In this document: piece by piece, positions 52,569-60,309 of the stretch
Position numbering within the stretch: the first letter of the stretch is position 1
Layout: the number at the start of each line of letters is the position of its first letter
From: Chloracidobacterium sp.
Lineage (GTDB): Bacteria > Acidobacteriota > Blastocatellia > Pyrinomonadales > Pyrinomonadaceae
Reading direction: 5' to 3'
Assembly (NCBI GenBank): GCA_016711345.1
Contig: JADJTD010000001.1
Location: 620,001 to 684,000, forward strand
DNA: 64,000 nucleotides
Program-made: the position numbers and the translations under genes
Notes under the pieces: generated by a model
Told to the model about the DNA's origin: nothing
The model's database searches: none
Seen by the model: the letters and a program-made list of their open reading frames with translations, nothing else

Positions 52569-52738
52569 GCGGGAGTGATGGAGTCGGACCCTCATTCCTG
52601 ATCGGGCGAGTTTTCTTGTCACCGATTGTCAAGAACCATCCTCGCCCGGTGAATAGAGGGAGCGTTGTCGAGAGACATCGTGCATATCCCCCAAAATGAA
52701 AAAGGCTGCGAGCTTTTACAGTCGCAGCCTTTTCATTC
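52569..52738 (+). ncRNA. Candidate sigma-54-dependent structured small RNA
   Basis: About 170 bases from the predicted start to a Rho-independent terminator. Hairpin 1: GGAGTGATGG/CCCTCATTCC (52572-52598). Hairpin 2: GGGCGAG/CTCGCCC (52604-52647) enclosing TTCTTG/CAAGAA. A small GTTGTC-GAGA-GACATC hairpin follows, then the terminator stem (52698-52734). No ORF with a ribosome site fits inside. The family was not recognised (not 6S, tmRNA or RNase P by inspection). Confidence 0.6.
52698..52734 (+). terminator. Terminator of the candidate small RNA
   Basis: GAAAAAGGCTGCGA/TCGCAGCCTTTTC stem with a 10-base loop and a U-rich descending arm. Confidence 0.8.
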
Positions 52739-52740
52739 GT

Positions 52741-53128
52741 TCAGAGTTACGCGTTTACGCGTGAAGATCGCGGCTAAAGCCGTAACCCTAAACTCCAACG
52801 CAACCGATTCGACGCCAGAGAAAAGGAAAAGGCGACGGAAGCAACTCATATCACAACCGAAAGACAAAAGTCGGTTTCCAACCGCCTTCCGTCGCGGCTC
52901 CGCCGCCGCTCTTGCTTTATTCAAAGACGGCGGCACTAACCGTTTGGCTTGGCAAGATGCTAATACTCCCGGTTTTGGTCGGGACAAAGAGTGCTCGAGT
53001 GCGGGTGTGTCGTGGAGTTGTCGGAGAACCGGCTATTTTTTGATCACCCGATGCGAAATACTACACACTTCCGGTAGATCTGACTACATTTGCACTGAAC
53101 AATACAGGCATTTGCGGTACTTTGCCAC
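52741..53128. other. Non-coding stretch before ytxH-like gene
   Basis: 388 bp with no supportable gene. It contains a nested hairpin at 52832-52895 (GCGACGGAAG/CTTCCGTCGC enclosing AACCGA/TCGGTT), an ACGCGTTTACGCGT tandem near 52749 and a weak enhancer-like site GCGAAATACTACAC at 53053-53066. Confidence 0.5.
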
Positions 53129-53144
53129 TGGCACACGTCTTGCA
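53129..53144 (+). promoter_or_regulatory. Sigma-54 promoter of the ytxH-like gene
   Basis: TGGCACACGTCTTGCA (GG-N10-GC). Predicted start near 53155, ~74 bases before ATG 53229. Confidence 0.75.
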
Positions 53145-53228
53145 CTCTCTATAGGCGCGGGAAACAATATTTGCCTATCGCACAATGGCGATCGAATGGA
53201 GTTTCCAAAGTAAGCGGGGAGGTGAAAA

Positions 53229-53627
53229 ATGTCAACAAATAACAAAATCGAAAACAACCAGTCGTCAGCGTTGAAAACTCGCGGCTTCGGCAGAAAACTG
53301 ATGTTCTTTATGCTCGGAGGCGGCATCGGGGCGGCTATCGCTCTTTTATTCGCTCCAAAGTCCGGCAAGGAGCTTCGACAAGATATCGCCGCCACGGCGG
53401 CTAAAGGCTACGACGAAACCCTCGACGCGGCTAACCGTGTAAAGGAACAATCAATGGAATACTACGAGGCCGCAAAAGATAAAGGCGGCGAGGTATTAGA
53501 TCTGCTCGCCGAGAAAGCGTCGGCCGTCAAAGATGAGATCGTTCAGGATGCCGGAAAGATAAGTGGTATGGCTGGCGCCGCAGCCAAACGCGTAACCGAA
53601 TCGGTAAGGCCCCGGCAGATCTTATAA
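53229..53627 (+). CDS. YtxH-like general stress protein
   Basis: 132 residues. GGAGGTG before the ATG. One membrane helix with Gly-rich start (GGGIGAAIALLFAPKSGKELR, ~33-53) typical of YtxH, then a long amphipathic helix (~60-125). Such proteins are small stress-induced membrane proteins of unclear function. It heads a likely operon with the DUF5335 and 82-aa membrane protein genes, under a sigma-54 promoter. Confidence 0.87.
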   Translation: MSTNNKIENNQSSALKTRGFGRKLMFFMLGGGIGAAIALLFAPKSGKELRQDIAATAAKGYDETLDAANRVKEQSMEYYEAAKDKGGEVLDLLAEKASAVKDEIVQDAGKISGMAGAAAKRVTESVRPRQIL

Positions 53628-53655
53628 AAAACGTATACAAATGGAGGCATCTCAA

Positions 53656-54045
53656 ATGAACATCGAATTAAAGAAAGAAGACTGGGGAACATTCTTCGAC
53701 AACCTAAGTAAGCGACGCTACGAATGGATGACTGAGGTCGAGGTCCTCAGCCCCGATACCGGCGACCAGATCTTATCAAACGGACTTCCGTTCAATGGCA
53801 TCACGGTCGAGCCGGTAGGTGAACACACATTGATCAGCATTTCCCTCGGCCAGACCAAGACAAATCATCAATCCCACTCCATTAAGGATCCAACACGCGT
53901 TGCGTTCCTTGCCGGTGACGGCGCCCATAACGACGTTGTCGATATCGAAGAGGCGGACGGGACAAAGACACTTATCCGGTTCATGGAGCCAATGGGTGTT
54001 CTCGTCGGCATCGCCGAGTGGGAGATGGTCTTAACGGCGCCCTGA
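53656..54045 (+). CDS. DUF5335-like protein
   Basis: 129 residues from ATG 53656, chosen over 53641 because GGAGG lies eight bases upstream. Soluble alpha/beta protein (WGTFFDNLSKRRYEWMTEVEVL...HTLISISLG...HSIKDPTRVAFL) resembling the family that also includes the 56540-56878 product. Function unknown. It is 28 bp after the ytxH-like gene. Confidence 0.75.
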   Translation: MNIELKKEDWGTFFDNLSKRRYEWMTEVEVLSPDTGDQILSNGLPFNGITVEPVGEHTLISISLGQTKTNHQSHSIKDPTRVAFLAGDGAHNDVVDIEEADGTKTLIRFMEPMGVLVGIAEWEMVLTAP

Positions 54046-54079
54046 GAGGAAGAGATCCTAAGATAGTCAGGAGGTATTT

Positions 54080-54328
54080 ATGATAAACAAATGGAAAATG
54101 ACATTTATATTTCTAACAGGTTTGATGCTGCATGAAGTCTTAGTGCATATTTGGCTGAGTGTCGAAGGACTGCTGCCGTTAACAACTAAGCTGTTCTTTG
54201 GACTGACCATCACGCCGGAGCTGAATCTGCTTTTGATAGCAATCAACTCGTGCGTTTTACTAATCTGCGCGTATTTGGGTTTTCTCCATGCCTGGGGACA
54301 GACCAAGCATATTGAGCGCCATGCATAA
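54080..54328 (+). CDS. Small three-helix membrane protein
   Basis: 82 residues with AGGAGG before the ATG. Three hydrophobic helices (~7-27, ~32-50, ~53-75). No family recognised. Last gene of the probable ytxH operon. Confidence 0.72.
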   Translation: MINKWKMTFIFLTGLMLHEVLVHIWLSVEGLLPLTTKLFFGLTITPELNLLLIAINSCVLLICAYLGFLHAWGQTKHIERHA

Positions 54329-54337
54329 AAACACTAC

Positions 54338-54363
54338 GGCCGCGTTACTAGCGTAACGCGGCC
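54338..54363. terminator. Hairpin between convergent genes
   Basis: GGCCGCGTTAC, loop TAGC, GTAACGCGGCC: perfect 11-bp stem, though the T-run is poor (CTCTTCG). Confidence 0.65.
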
Positions 54364-54418
54364 TCTTCGCGATCTTTTAAGCCGACTCCAGATCCAACAC
54401 GGGTCGGGCATTTTCCTC

Positions 54419-55774
54419 TTAAGGTATTCCAGCAAGATTCAATAGTTGTTTACCCGTAAGACTTATTAGGGCACAGCCGAGGATCATAATAAGAAGTCCG
54501 GGCCAGAACAGATCTCCAAATTTTACGCCTCCCTTGCCAAAGACCATCGCGTTGGGCGGCGTACTTATGACAAAGGGCATTCCGAATGAAGCAGCTATGG
54601 CTACGAGAATCGCCGTCGATGGCCCCGGAACTATCATTACTGCCAGCGGTATCAACATCACCGCGGTTGCCGTGTTGCTCATAAGAGCCGAGAGCATTGC
54701 GCTTGCCAAACACAGTAGGAGTAAAGCAAACGTCGTGTTGTATTCGCTCCAGGCGACGTTTGCGGCGAGTGTCGTGATGAGGCCCGACTGTTCCAAAAGT
54801 TTGCCTAGAGTGATGCCGCCGGCGATGAGCAAGAGTGTTGACCAGTCCACGCAAAATAGATGTTCTTTTTTAAGCAGGCGTGTCAGAAAGAGAATGCTCG
54901 CTGAGCACAGCGAGACGACACTTGCCGAAACGCCGTGCAGCGCCTCAGTCGACCACAGTAGGATCGTGCCGGCAAAAACCAAAAGAAAAGCATATTCTCC
55001 CTGTTTGCCGATTTTGAGATCCTTACCGCACGACGATTTGTTGTTCAATTGACAGGCTCTGCTTGTCCATTCGTCTTTCTGCCCTCGAATGCGAAACCAC
55101 AACAGCGCAAAACCAACAGCAAGCATCCCGAGCGAAAGGGGCAGAGCAAAACCCATCCAGCCCAGAAACGAAATATGGGTTGTTTCCGAGATCGAAGCGA
55201 TCGCAATGGCGTTCGGGCCCGTTCCGACCGGTGTAGAAATACCGCCGATGTTTGCCCCCAAGGCGACGCCGACGAGCAGACACCGGCGCAAGATATTATC
55301 AATGTCAAAGTTAAGCAAAACCGGATGCAGACACGCCAGCATTAACACCGCGGCGGCTATATTTGACATCCACATCGAGAGAAATGCCGTAAGCAAAATA
55401 ATTAGCAGCAGAAATCCCGTATATGATCTCCCGGCCAAGCGAAGTGCAATATTTGCAAGACGTTTGTCAAAACCGTGGGCTTCCGCGGCTACACCGAGAA
55501 CGAAACCACCAAAGAATAGAGCGATAACCGGGTCCATCGACCAATTCAACACACTTGGCAGGCTGAATTTCTTATCAAACGGTCCAAGCAGAAGCGGGAT
55601 CAAGGCAAAGAGCAAAAAAGTCGGAACAAAAGGCGGAACGATCTCACTGAGCCACAAACAAAGACAGATCGCGGCAATGATCGTCGTTAACCTTAATACG
55701 TAAGAGTCGAAAACGAACACTGTCGCCAGCGCTATACCTGCGACCGCTATAATTATGAGCAACCAGCGAATCAT
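54419..55774 (-). CDS. SLC13/DASS-family anion symporter
   Basis: 451 residues, ~11-12 membrane helices. The two Ser-Asn-Thr-type motifs of the family are present as MSNIAAA (~140) and MSNTATA (~377), along with TPVGTGPNA. Family members import dicarboxylates, citrate or sulfate with Na+. It is the last gene of a five-gene operon; the substrate cannot be fixed. Confidence 0.88.
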   Translation of the reverse strand: MIRWLLIIIAVAGIALATVFVFDSYVLRLTTIIAAICLCLWLSEIVPPFVPTFLLFALIPLLLGPFDKKFSLPSVLNWSMDPVIALFFGGFVLGVAAEAHGFDKRLANIALRLAGRSYTGFLLLIILLTAFLSMWMSNIAAAVLMLACLHPVLLNFDIDNILRRCLLVGVALGANIGGISTPVGTGPNAIAIASISETTHISFLGWMGFALPLSLGMLAVGFALLWFRIRGQKDEWTSRACQLNNKSSCGKDLKIGKQGEYAFLLVFAGTILLWSTEALHGVSASVVSLCSASILFLTRLLKKEHLFCVDWSTLLLIAGGITLGKLLEQSGLITTLAANVAWSEYNTTFALLLLCLASAMLSALMSNTATAVMLIPLAVMIVPGPSTAILVAIAASFGMPFVISTPPNAMVFGKGGVKFGDLFWPGLLIMILGCALISLTGKQLLNLAGIP

Positions 55775-55796
55775 CGTTTTTATCGGTTTCTTTATT

Positions 55797-56543
55797 TTAG
55801 TCGGCGCCGACGTTTTTCAGAATGATGCCCATCAAAAACGCGAGTGCTGCTGCTGCTGCGCCGACGAGAAATGTCGTCACTCCCGAAGTCAGCCACGAAG
55901 CAGTTGACCAACGGCTCTTCACCGATCCGATCAGAAAAAATACTGCACCAGTCAGTATCGTAGAAAGTAGAAATGATTCGGACGCGCCGAAAATAAAAGG
56001 CAATAGCGGCAGCAGCCCGCACACGAGAAATGCTGCGAACGTCATTAACCCAGCGATCCATGCCGACCGGATCTCGGGCGGCAGGCCATACTCTTCCATG
56101 AGCATCGTCGCCACCCACCTTTGCCGGTCGGTGGTCACGAGCTCGACGACGCGCTCAAGTTCGGGGCCCTCAAACCCTCTTGCGGCGTAGATCTGGCGAA
56201 TCTCTTCCCGCTCACCGTCGGGATCGATGTCAATGTGCCGGTTCTCGACACGCTCCAAGCGGAGGTAGTCGTCCCTTTCCGCACGTGTTCCCAGAAAATT
56301 CGACGCCGCCATCGAAAAACCGTCAGCGATCAGATTTGCACCGCCGAGGATCAGCACGACGCGCGGCGAAAGATTCGCTCCGATGGTTCCGGCCACTACG
56401 GCGAAAGTTGTCACCGAGCCGTCAATTCCGCCATAGACAAAGTCACGTAGGTAATTATGACGTGCGCCTTTTGCAAGTCGACGGCGAATTGCTTCCGGCG
56501 AATGTTCGTGTTCGAGGCGGGATGCGTTTTGGCTGGCGGTCAT
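55797..56543 (-). CDS. VIT1/CCC1-family iron/manganese transporter
   Basis: 248 residues. Cytosolic N-terminus, helix 1 with FVYGGIDGSVTTFAVVAG, helix 2 with GGANLIADGFSMAASNFLGT, a Glu-rich metal-binding loop (DDYLRLERVENRHIDIDPDGEREEIRQIY) and three C-terminal helices: the full VIT1 layout. Exports Fe2+/Mn2+ from the cytosol in relatives. Its ATG overlaps the stop of the DUF5335 gene by four bases, implying translational coupling. Confidence 0.92.
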   Translation of the reverse strand: MTASQNASRLEHEHSPEAIRRRLAKGARHNYLRDFVYGGIDGSVTTFAVVAGTIGANLSPRVVLILGGANLIADGFSMAASNFLGTRAERDDYLRLERVENRHIDIDPDGEREEIRQIYAARGFEGPELERVVELVTTDRQRWVATMLMEEYGLPPEIRSAWIAGLMTFAAFLVCGLLPLLPFIFGASESFLLSTILTGAVFFLIGSVKSRWSTASWLTSGVTTFLVGAAAAALAFLMGIILKNVGAD

Positions 56544-56878
56544 GCCACTTTGGTCTCAAAACGCAAAATGGTCGTATTTCCGTCGGCACAGGAAATGTCA
56601 GCTCCATCTTCGTCGCCCTCGAGACTGAAATAAAATTGCAGCTTCACTGCATCTTTGACCTCGTGAGTAAATCTGCCGACTGTGATCTGAATCGAGGGGA
56701 TTTCCTTTTTTGTATCAATATCAATTCCTACGAGCGGCAGGCCGTTTTCGAGCCAATAATCGTTGACGACATCATTGCTGCGTTCGAATACACCGAGCCG
56801 TGTCGGACGGCCCGCATTTTGTTCACTGAAGACCTTCAGAAATTTCGTCCATTCGTGTTGTCTAGTAGCTGTTTTCAT
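56540..56878 (-). CDS. DUF5335-like protein
   Basis: 112 residues with AGGAGGTG before the ATG, inside the end of the upstream gene. Soluble alpha/beta protein (WTKFLKVFSEQNAGRPTRLGVF...LPLVGIDIDT...FTHEVKDAVKLQF) of the same type as 53656-54045. Both ends overlap neighbours by four bases (ATGA), so translation of three genes is coupled. Function unknown. Confidence 0.75.
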   Translation of the reverse strand: MKTATRQHEWTKFLKVFSEQNAGRPTRLGVFERSNDVVNDYWLENGLPLVGIDIDTKKEIPSIQITVGRFTHEVKDAVKLQFYFSLEGDEDGADISCADGNTTILRFETKVA

Positions 56879-58824
56879 TGCTCACCTCCTGATTCTGCGC
56901 TTTTTGCCTGTACTACTGTGCTAAGTTTCTCTTCAAAAAGTTTTGAGGACACTGTCAGGAAATCGTATGCCGTAACAATGCCAACCAAACGGCCATCTTT
57001 AACGACCGGGAGGCATCCGATGTTACGCTCACGCATCAATTCGAGCGCGTCGAGTGTTGATGTTTCAGGTGTGATGGTAACGAGATCGGTTTTCATGATA
57101 TCGCGGACGATCACCTGCTTGGACATCGCAAATTTTCCCGACGCCAAAAGCTCGATCAGGTCGCGATGCGAAACGATGCCGATCAGACGCCCGGCATCGT
57201 CCTCGACGGGTACATGCCGGACATGCCGCCAATGCATCAGGCTCGCCGCGAGGTCGAGGACATCTTCCGGTCGCACGGTAAATAGGTCGATCGCCATGAA
57301 CTGCTCGACTGTTTTGTAGTTGTCGATCCAATCCGATCTTTCGGGTATCTGCGCCATAGGCCATTCGTGCATCGGTTCTCCGCTCTCCTGATGAGTCTTC
57401 ATCGCCGCCGTAATCGAACGCAATTTAACATTCGGCTTGGCGCGTTTATCCATCGCTGCTAGAGAATTGATCATCCATCCTGCTCCGGTCTTTTCACTTG
57501 TCACTCTTGCCTCGATCACGCCCAGCAGTCGTTCTATATCAATTTCATCTATCCCGGAACGGATAAGGCCCTTATGTGCACGCGGCAGAAGTTCCTCTAG
57601 AATAAGTTTCCCGACGCGACGGCTCTTTCCGTCGAGCCCGCGAATCTGTCCGTTCAGCCCGTAGCGGGCGACGTTGAAGAAATTGTTCTTGGCATCGTCA
57701 AACGACATGAATTTTGTAATGTCGCCGAATTCTTCCGGAAGCTCAGTCATCAACCCAAGAAAAAAAGCTGTGTTCGCCATCTCGTCTAAAACGGATGGGC
57801 CGGCGGGAAGATAACGCGCCTCGATCCTCAATCCCGGCACGCCGTCGATTATTCCGTAGCACGGCCGATTCCAGCGCCAGATAGTGCCGTTGTGCAGCCG
57901 CCATGCCGAGAGTTGAGGAACACCGCCATTCGCCAGCATTTCAAGCGAGTCTTCCTCGATCGCTTGAGTAAGCAGAATGCGAAACCGGATAGCGTCTTCG
58001 CGAAGCACTTCAATGATCGAATCTTCGACCCAACGATCACCAAAACTGACTCGTGGCGGTTGATTTCGCTCTTTGTGGACGAGCGACCGCGTATCAACCG
58101 CGTGCTGGAACAAGGCAAGCCGCGTTTCGTGCCACAGACGATGATTCAAAAGGATCGGCGAATTTACCGCCGACGCCAACACTGGAGCCGAGATCGCCTG
58201 AGCCCAGTTGTAATATCTGACGAAATCCTTCGCACCTACCTGTAGATGGATCTGAAAACTTGTATTGCAAAATTCGATGAATGTATCCTGGATCGTGAGC
58301 TGCAGTTCGTCAAGACCTTTGATCTGGATATGACGGTTCTGGCCGTGCAACTCGGTCACGACACGGTCGATCTCGTGATATCGAGGGTTTGGCGTCAGGT
58401 TTTCGTGAGTAATATCAGAAAGCTGGATCGTCGGCAAAATGCCGGCTAAGACCACACCAGCATCGAATTTACCGGCAGCCTTGCGAACGACATCAAGTAT
58501 CTCGTTGAGTTCGTCTTCCATTAACCGAAGACAATCGCCGCCAAAAGAACGCGGAGTAAGATTTGCCTCCAGATTAAATTTCCCTATCTCCGTCGTCAGG
58601 CGACCGTCGCGAGCCTCTTCGATCACTTCCACCGCTAGGCCCGTCGGATGCATCGCCGAATCGACGAGAAACATCTCTTGTTCGGCACCGATTCGTCGTT
58701 CATTCTCTTCAAACATGCCGGCATCTAGCATCAATTCAAGAGCCTGAAGATCGTTTAGTACCCCGAGCGTAAATCCCCGCATCTGCTCGTCGTCATATTC
58801 GCCTGTAACTTTTTTATCACCCAT
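56875..58824 (-). CDS. GCS2-type carboxylate-amine ligase fused to tandem CBS domains
   Basis: 649 residues. Residues ~10-500 form a glutamate-cysteine ligase family 2 domain (IGAEQEMFLVD, ANLTPRSFGGD, LQIHLQVG, RIEARYLPAGPS). Residues ~515-630 carry two CBS domains (MAIDLFTVRPEDVL...HVPVEDDAGRLIGIVS and MKTDLVTITPETSTL...GCLPVVKDGRLVGIV), which bind adenylates and would make activity respond to energy state. It could make gamma-glutamylcysteine or another gamma-glutamyl product. The start ATG follows AGAGGA, 4 bp after the upstream gene. Confidence 0.88.
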   Translation of the reverse strand: MGDKKVTGEYDDEQMRGFTLGVLNDLQALELMLDAGMFEENERRIGAEQEMFLVDSAMHPTGLAVEVIEEARDGRLTTEIGKFNLEANLTPRSFGGDCLRLMEDELNEILDVVRKAAGKFDAGVVLAGILPTIQLSDITHENLTPNPRYHEIDRVVTELHGQNRHIQIKGLDELQLTIQDTFIEFCNTSFQIHLQVGAKDFVRYYNWAQAISAPVLASAVNSPILLNHRLWHETRLALFQHAVDTRSLVHKERNQPPRVSFGDRWVEDSIIEVLREDAIRFRILLTQAIEEDSLEMLANGGVPQLSAWRLHNGTIWRWNRPCYGIIDGVPGLRIEARYLPAGPSVLDEMANTAFFLGLMTELPEEFGDITKFMSFDDAKNNFFNVARYGLNGQIRGLDGKSRRVGKLILEELLPRAHKGLIRSGIDEIDIERLLGVIEARVTSEKTGAGWMINSLAAMDKRAKPNVKLRSITAAMKTHQESGEPMHEWPMAQIPERSDWIDNYKTVEQFMAIDLFTVRPEDVLDLAASLMHWRHVRHVPVEDDAGRLIGIVSHRDLIELLASGKFAMSKQVIVRDIMKTDLVTITPETSTLDALELMRERNIGCLPVVKDGRLVGIVTAYDFLTVSSKLFEEKLSTVVQAKSAESGGEQ

Positions 58825-58828
58825 TCCT

Positions 58829-60013
58829 CTACATTCCCTTCCATTTGAACGGTGCGTCAGTGTCGTGCTTCCGGCGACTAACGACCAAGTTATTGCCTAT
58901 CCAACGACGACGGCGAAATCCCAACAGGTGAAAGACTTGCAGCGGGAAAAGCCGCGCTACGCTTGTATTAACTATCAAGGTTCCCGGATCGTCCGGATCG
59001 CGCACGACGCCGGGAAGAATATGAATGATCTTCTGAATACCTATGTTCCGAAGAACACCCGAGAGCCACAGCCAGAAGGGAGATATCTCGCGGCCTATGA
59101 AAAAGCCGTCGTTGCCAAGTTTTTGATACAGCGGCATCAGTAAGAGGCCTGATTCAATGGCGGTGATCGGTCCGTTTTTATCCCTGGCAAGAATCTGGCC
59201 TTTCGTGACACGATCGAAGTTCTTAAAGCCGGGCAGCATTTCAAATTCATCTTTCTCAGAGATCTCATGGCGAAAGCGGACCTCGAAAAGTCTCGCTCCG
59301 CGTCGTTCGGCGTCAAGCAGATGGCGAGATGTTTCGATAGCCGGAAGGTCGGCCGCATCCAGAACACCGGAGTTTGCCATTGCTAGCCAGACGAGTGCTT
59401 CATGATTCGTGACAGTTTCAGGAGAAAGATGCTGTCCGCCCTCAAAACCCATCGTTACCGCACCGGCATTATTGAGATACTCGAGCATTGTTCCATCAAG
59501 CTGCTCTTCAATACCGAGAAGTATCGTTACCGGAAATTTTTTCGCAAATGCGCGATTTCGCAACGTGTCGCCAACTGTCGCAAATGGCATCCCGTCTGAT
59601 GATGTTGAATGAAGGTCAACAACAAATACCTCATCCATTGCCGTGATCAAGATACCGTCCAGTAAATGGTCAAGTTCAGTTAGCTCAACTCCCTCAGAGG
59701 TTTCTAACAACTCATCAGTGCCGATACTGGACATATTTTTCGGCGTCCAATGACGATTGAGATCCGTATCGACAAAACGCACGCCTTCGTGAAGAGCTCT
59801 GGTGTTTCCCGCAAGAAAATAAACGCGCCCTTTGAGTTTCCCCGTCAAATTATTTAGCTGCTTCGACAAATTTGAGAGAGCCGCTGAACCGCCGGGTTCA
59901 TTTCCATGAAGACTGCCGATAACAATTAACGTCGGCCCGCTCGGATTGCCGATAAACGCACCGATCAAATGCTCCCCGACGCCATCAACCGGAGATTCCG
60001 AACTAGACTTCAT
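58829..60013 (-). CDS. Succinylglutamate desuccinylase/aspartoacylase-family protein
   Basis: 394 residues from ATG 60013, preceded by AAAAGG; the frame extends to 60073, but the predicted transcript starts near 60058. Zinc carboxypeptidase-like M14 fold: SLHGNEPGG (His, Glu ligands) and VDLHST. The C-terminal third is unusual and might be regulatory. First gene of the operon aspartoacylase / GCS2-CBS / DUF5335 / VIT1 / SLC13. Likely hydrolyses an N-acyl or amide-linked amino acid; the substrate is unknown. Confidence 0.85.
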   Translation of the reverse strand: MKSSSESPVDGVGEHLIGAFIGNPSGPTLIVIGSLHGNEPGGSAALSNLSKQLNNLTGKLKGRVYFLAGNTRALHEGVRFVDTDLNRHWTPKNMSSIGTDELLETSEGVELTELDHLLDGILITAMDEVFVVDLHSTSSDGMPFATVGDTLRNRAFAKKFPVTILLGIEEQLDGTMLEYLNNAGAVTMGFEGGQHLSPETVTNHEALVWLAMANSGVLDAADLPAIETSRHLLDAERRGARLFEVRFRHEISEKDEFEMLPGFKNFDRVTKGQILARDKNGPITAIESGLLLMPLYQKLGNDGFFIGREISPFWLWLSGVLRNIGIQKIIHILPGVVRDPDDPGTLIVNTSVARLFPLQVFHLLGFRRRRWIGNNLVVSRRKHDTDAPFKWKGM

Positions 60014-60068
60014 TTCAATCCTTTTTTCTATTGTCGTATGTGTTGTAGTTTCCATCACACCATTATGA

Positions 60069-60084
60069 TGCAACCATCGTTCCG
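60069..60084 (-). promoter_or_regulatory. Sigma-54 promoter of the aspartoacylase operon
   Basis: CGGAACGATGGTTGCA on the minus strand (GG-N10-GC), start near 60058. Confidence 0.65.
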
Positions 60085-60177
60085 TAACACCGGATCATAT
60101 ATTTCCCGATCTCATTGCTCCAAAAGACTCTGGCGGAAAACAATTCTGTGCAAAGCGAGAACTTTTAGCAGTGTTCC

Positions 60178-60191
60178 GCGAAAAAACTCGC
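60178..60191. promoter_or_regulatory. Enhancer palindrome between divergent sigma-54 promoters
   Basis: GCGAAAAAACTCGC, 11 of 14 matches, ~42 bp before the plus element and ~95 bp before the minus element. Confidence 0.5.
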
Positions 60192-60231
60192 ACTAATTGA
60201 ACTAATGGCTGCCTAAATGCAGCAATATGGG

Positions 60232-60247
60232 TGGCATATCTTTTGCA
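60232..60247 (+). promoter_or_regulatory. Sigma-54 promoter of the tandem universal stress gene
   Basis: TGGCATATCTTTTGCA (GG-N10-GC), start near 60258. Confidence 0.78.
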
Positions 60248-60309
60248 TTTGATGATGTCTGACCATTCACCGAAGAAGAATGGCGATCTTCAAAGTTGAG
60301 GCAACTACG

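Noticed and set aside
52665..53213. 182-codon plus-strand frame
   Set aside because: It runs through the small-RNA terminator, a nested hairpin and a sigma-54 promoter, has no ribosome site and encodes no recognisable fold.
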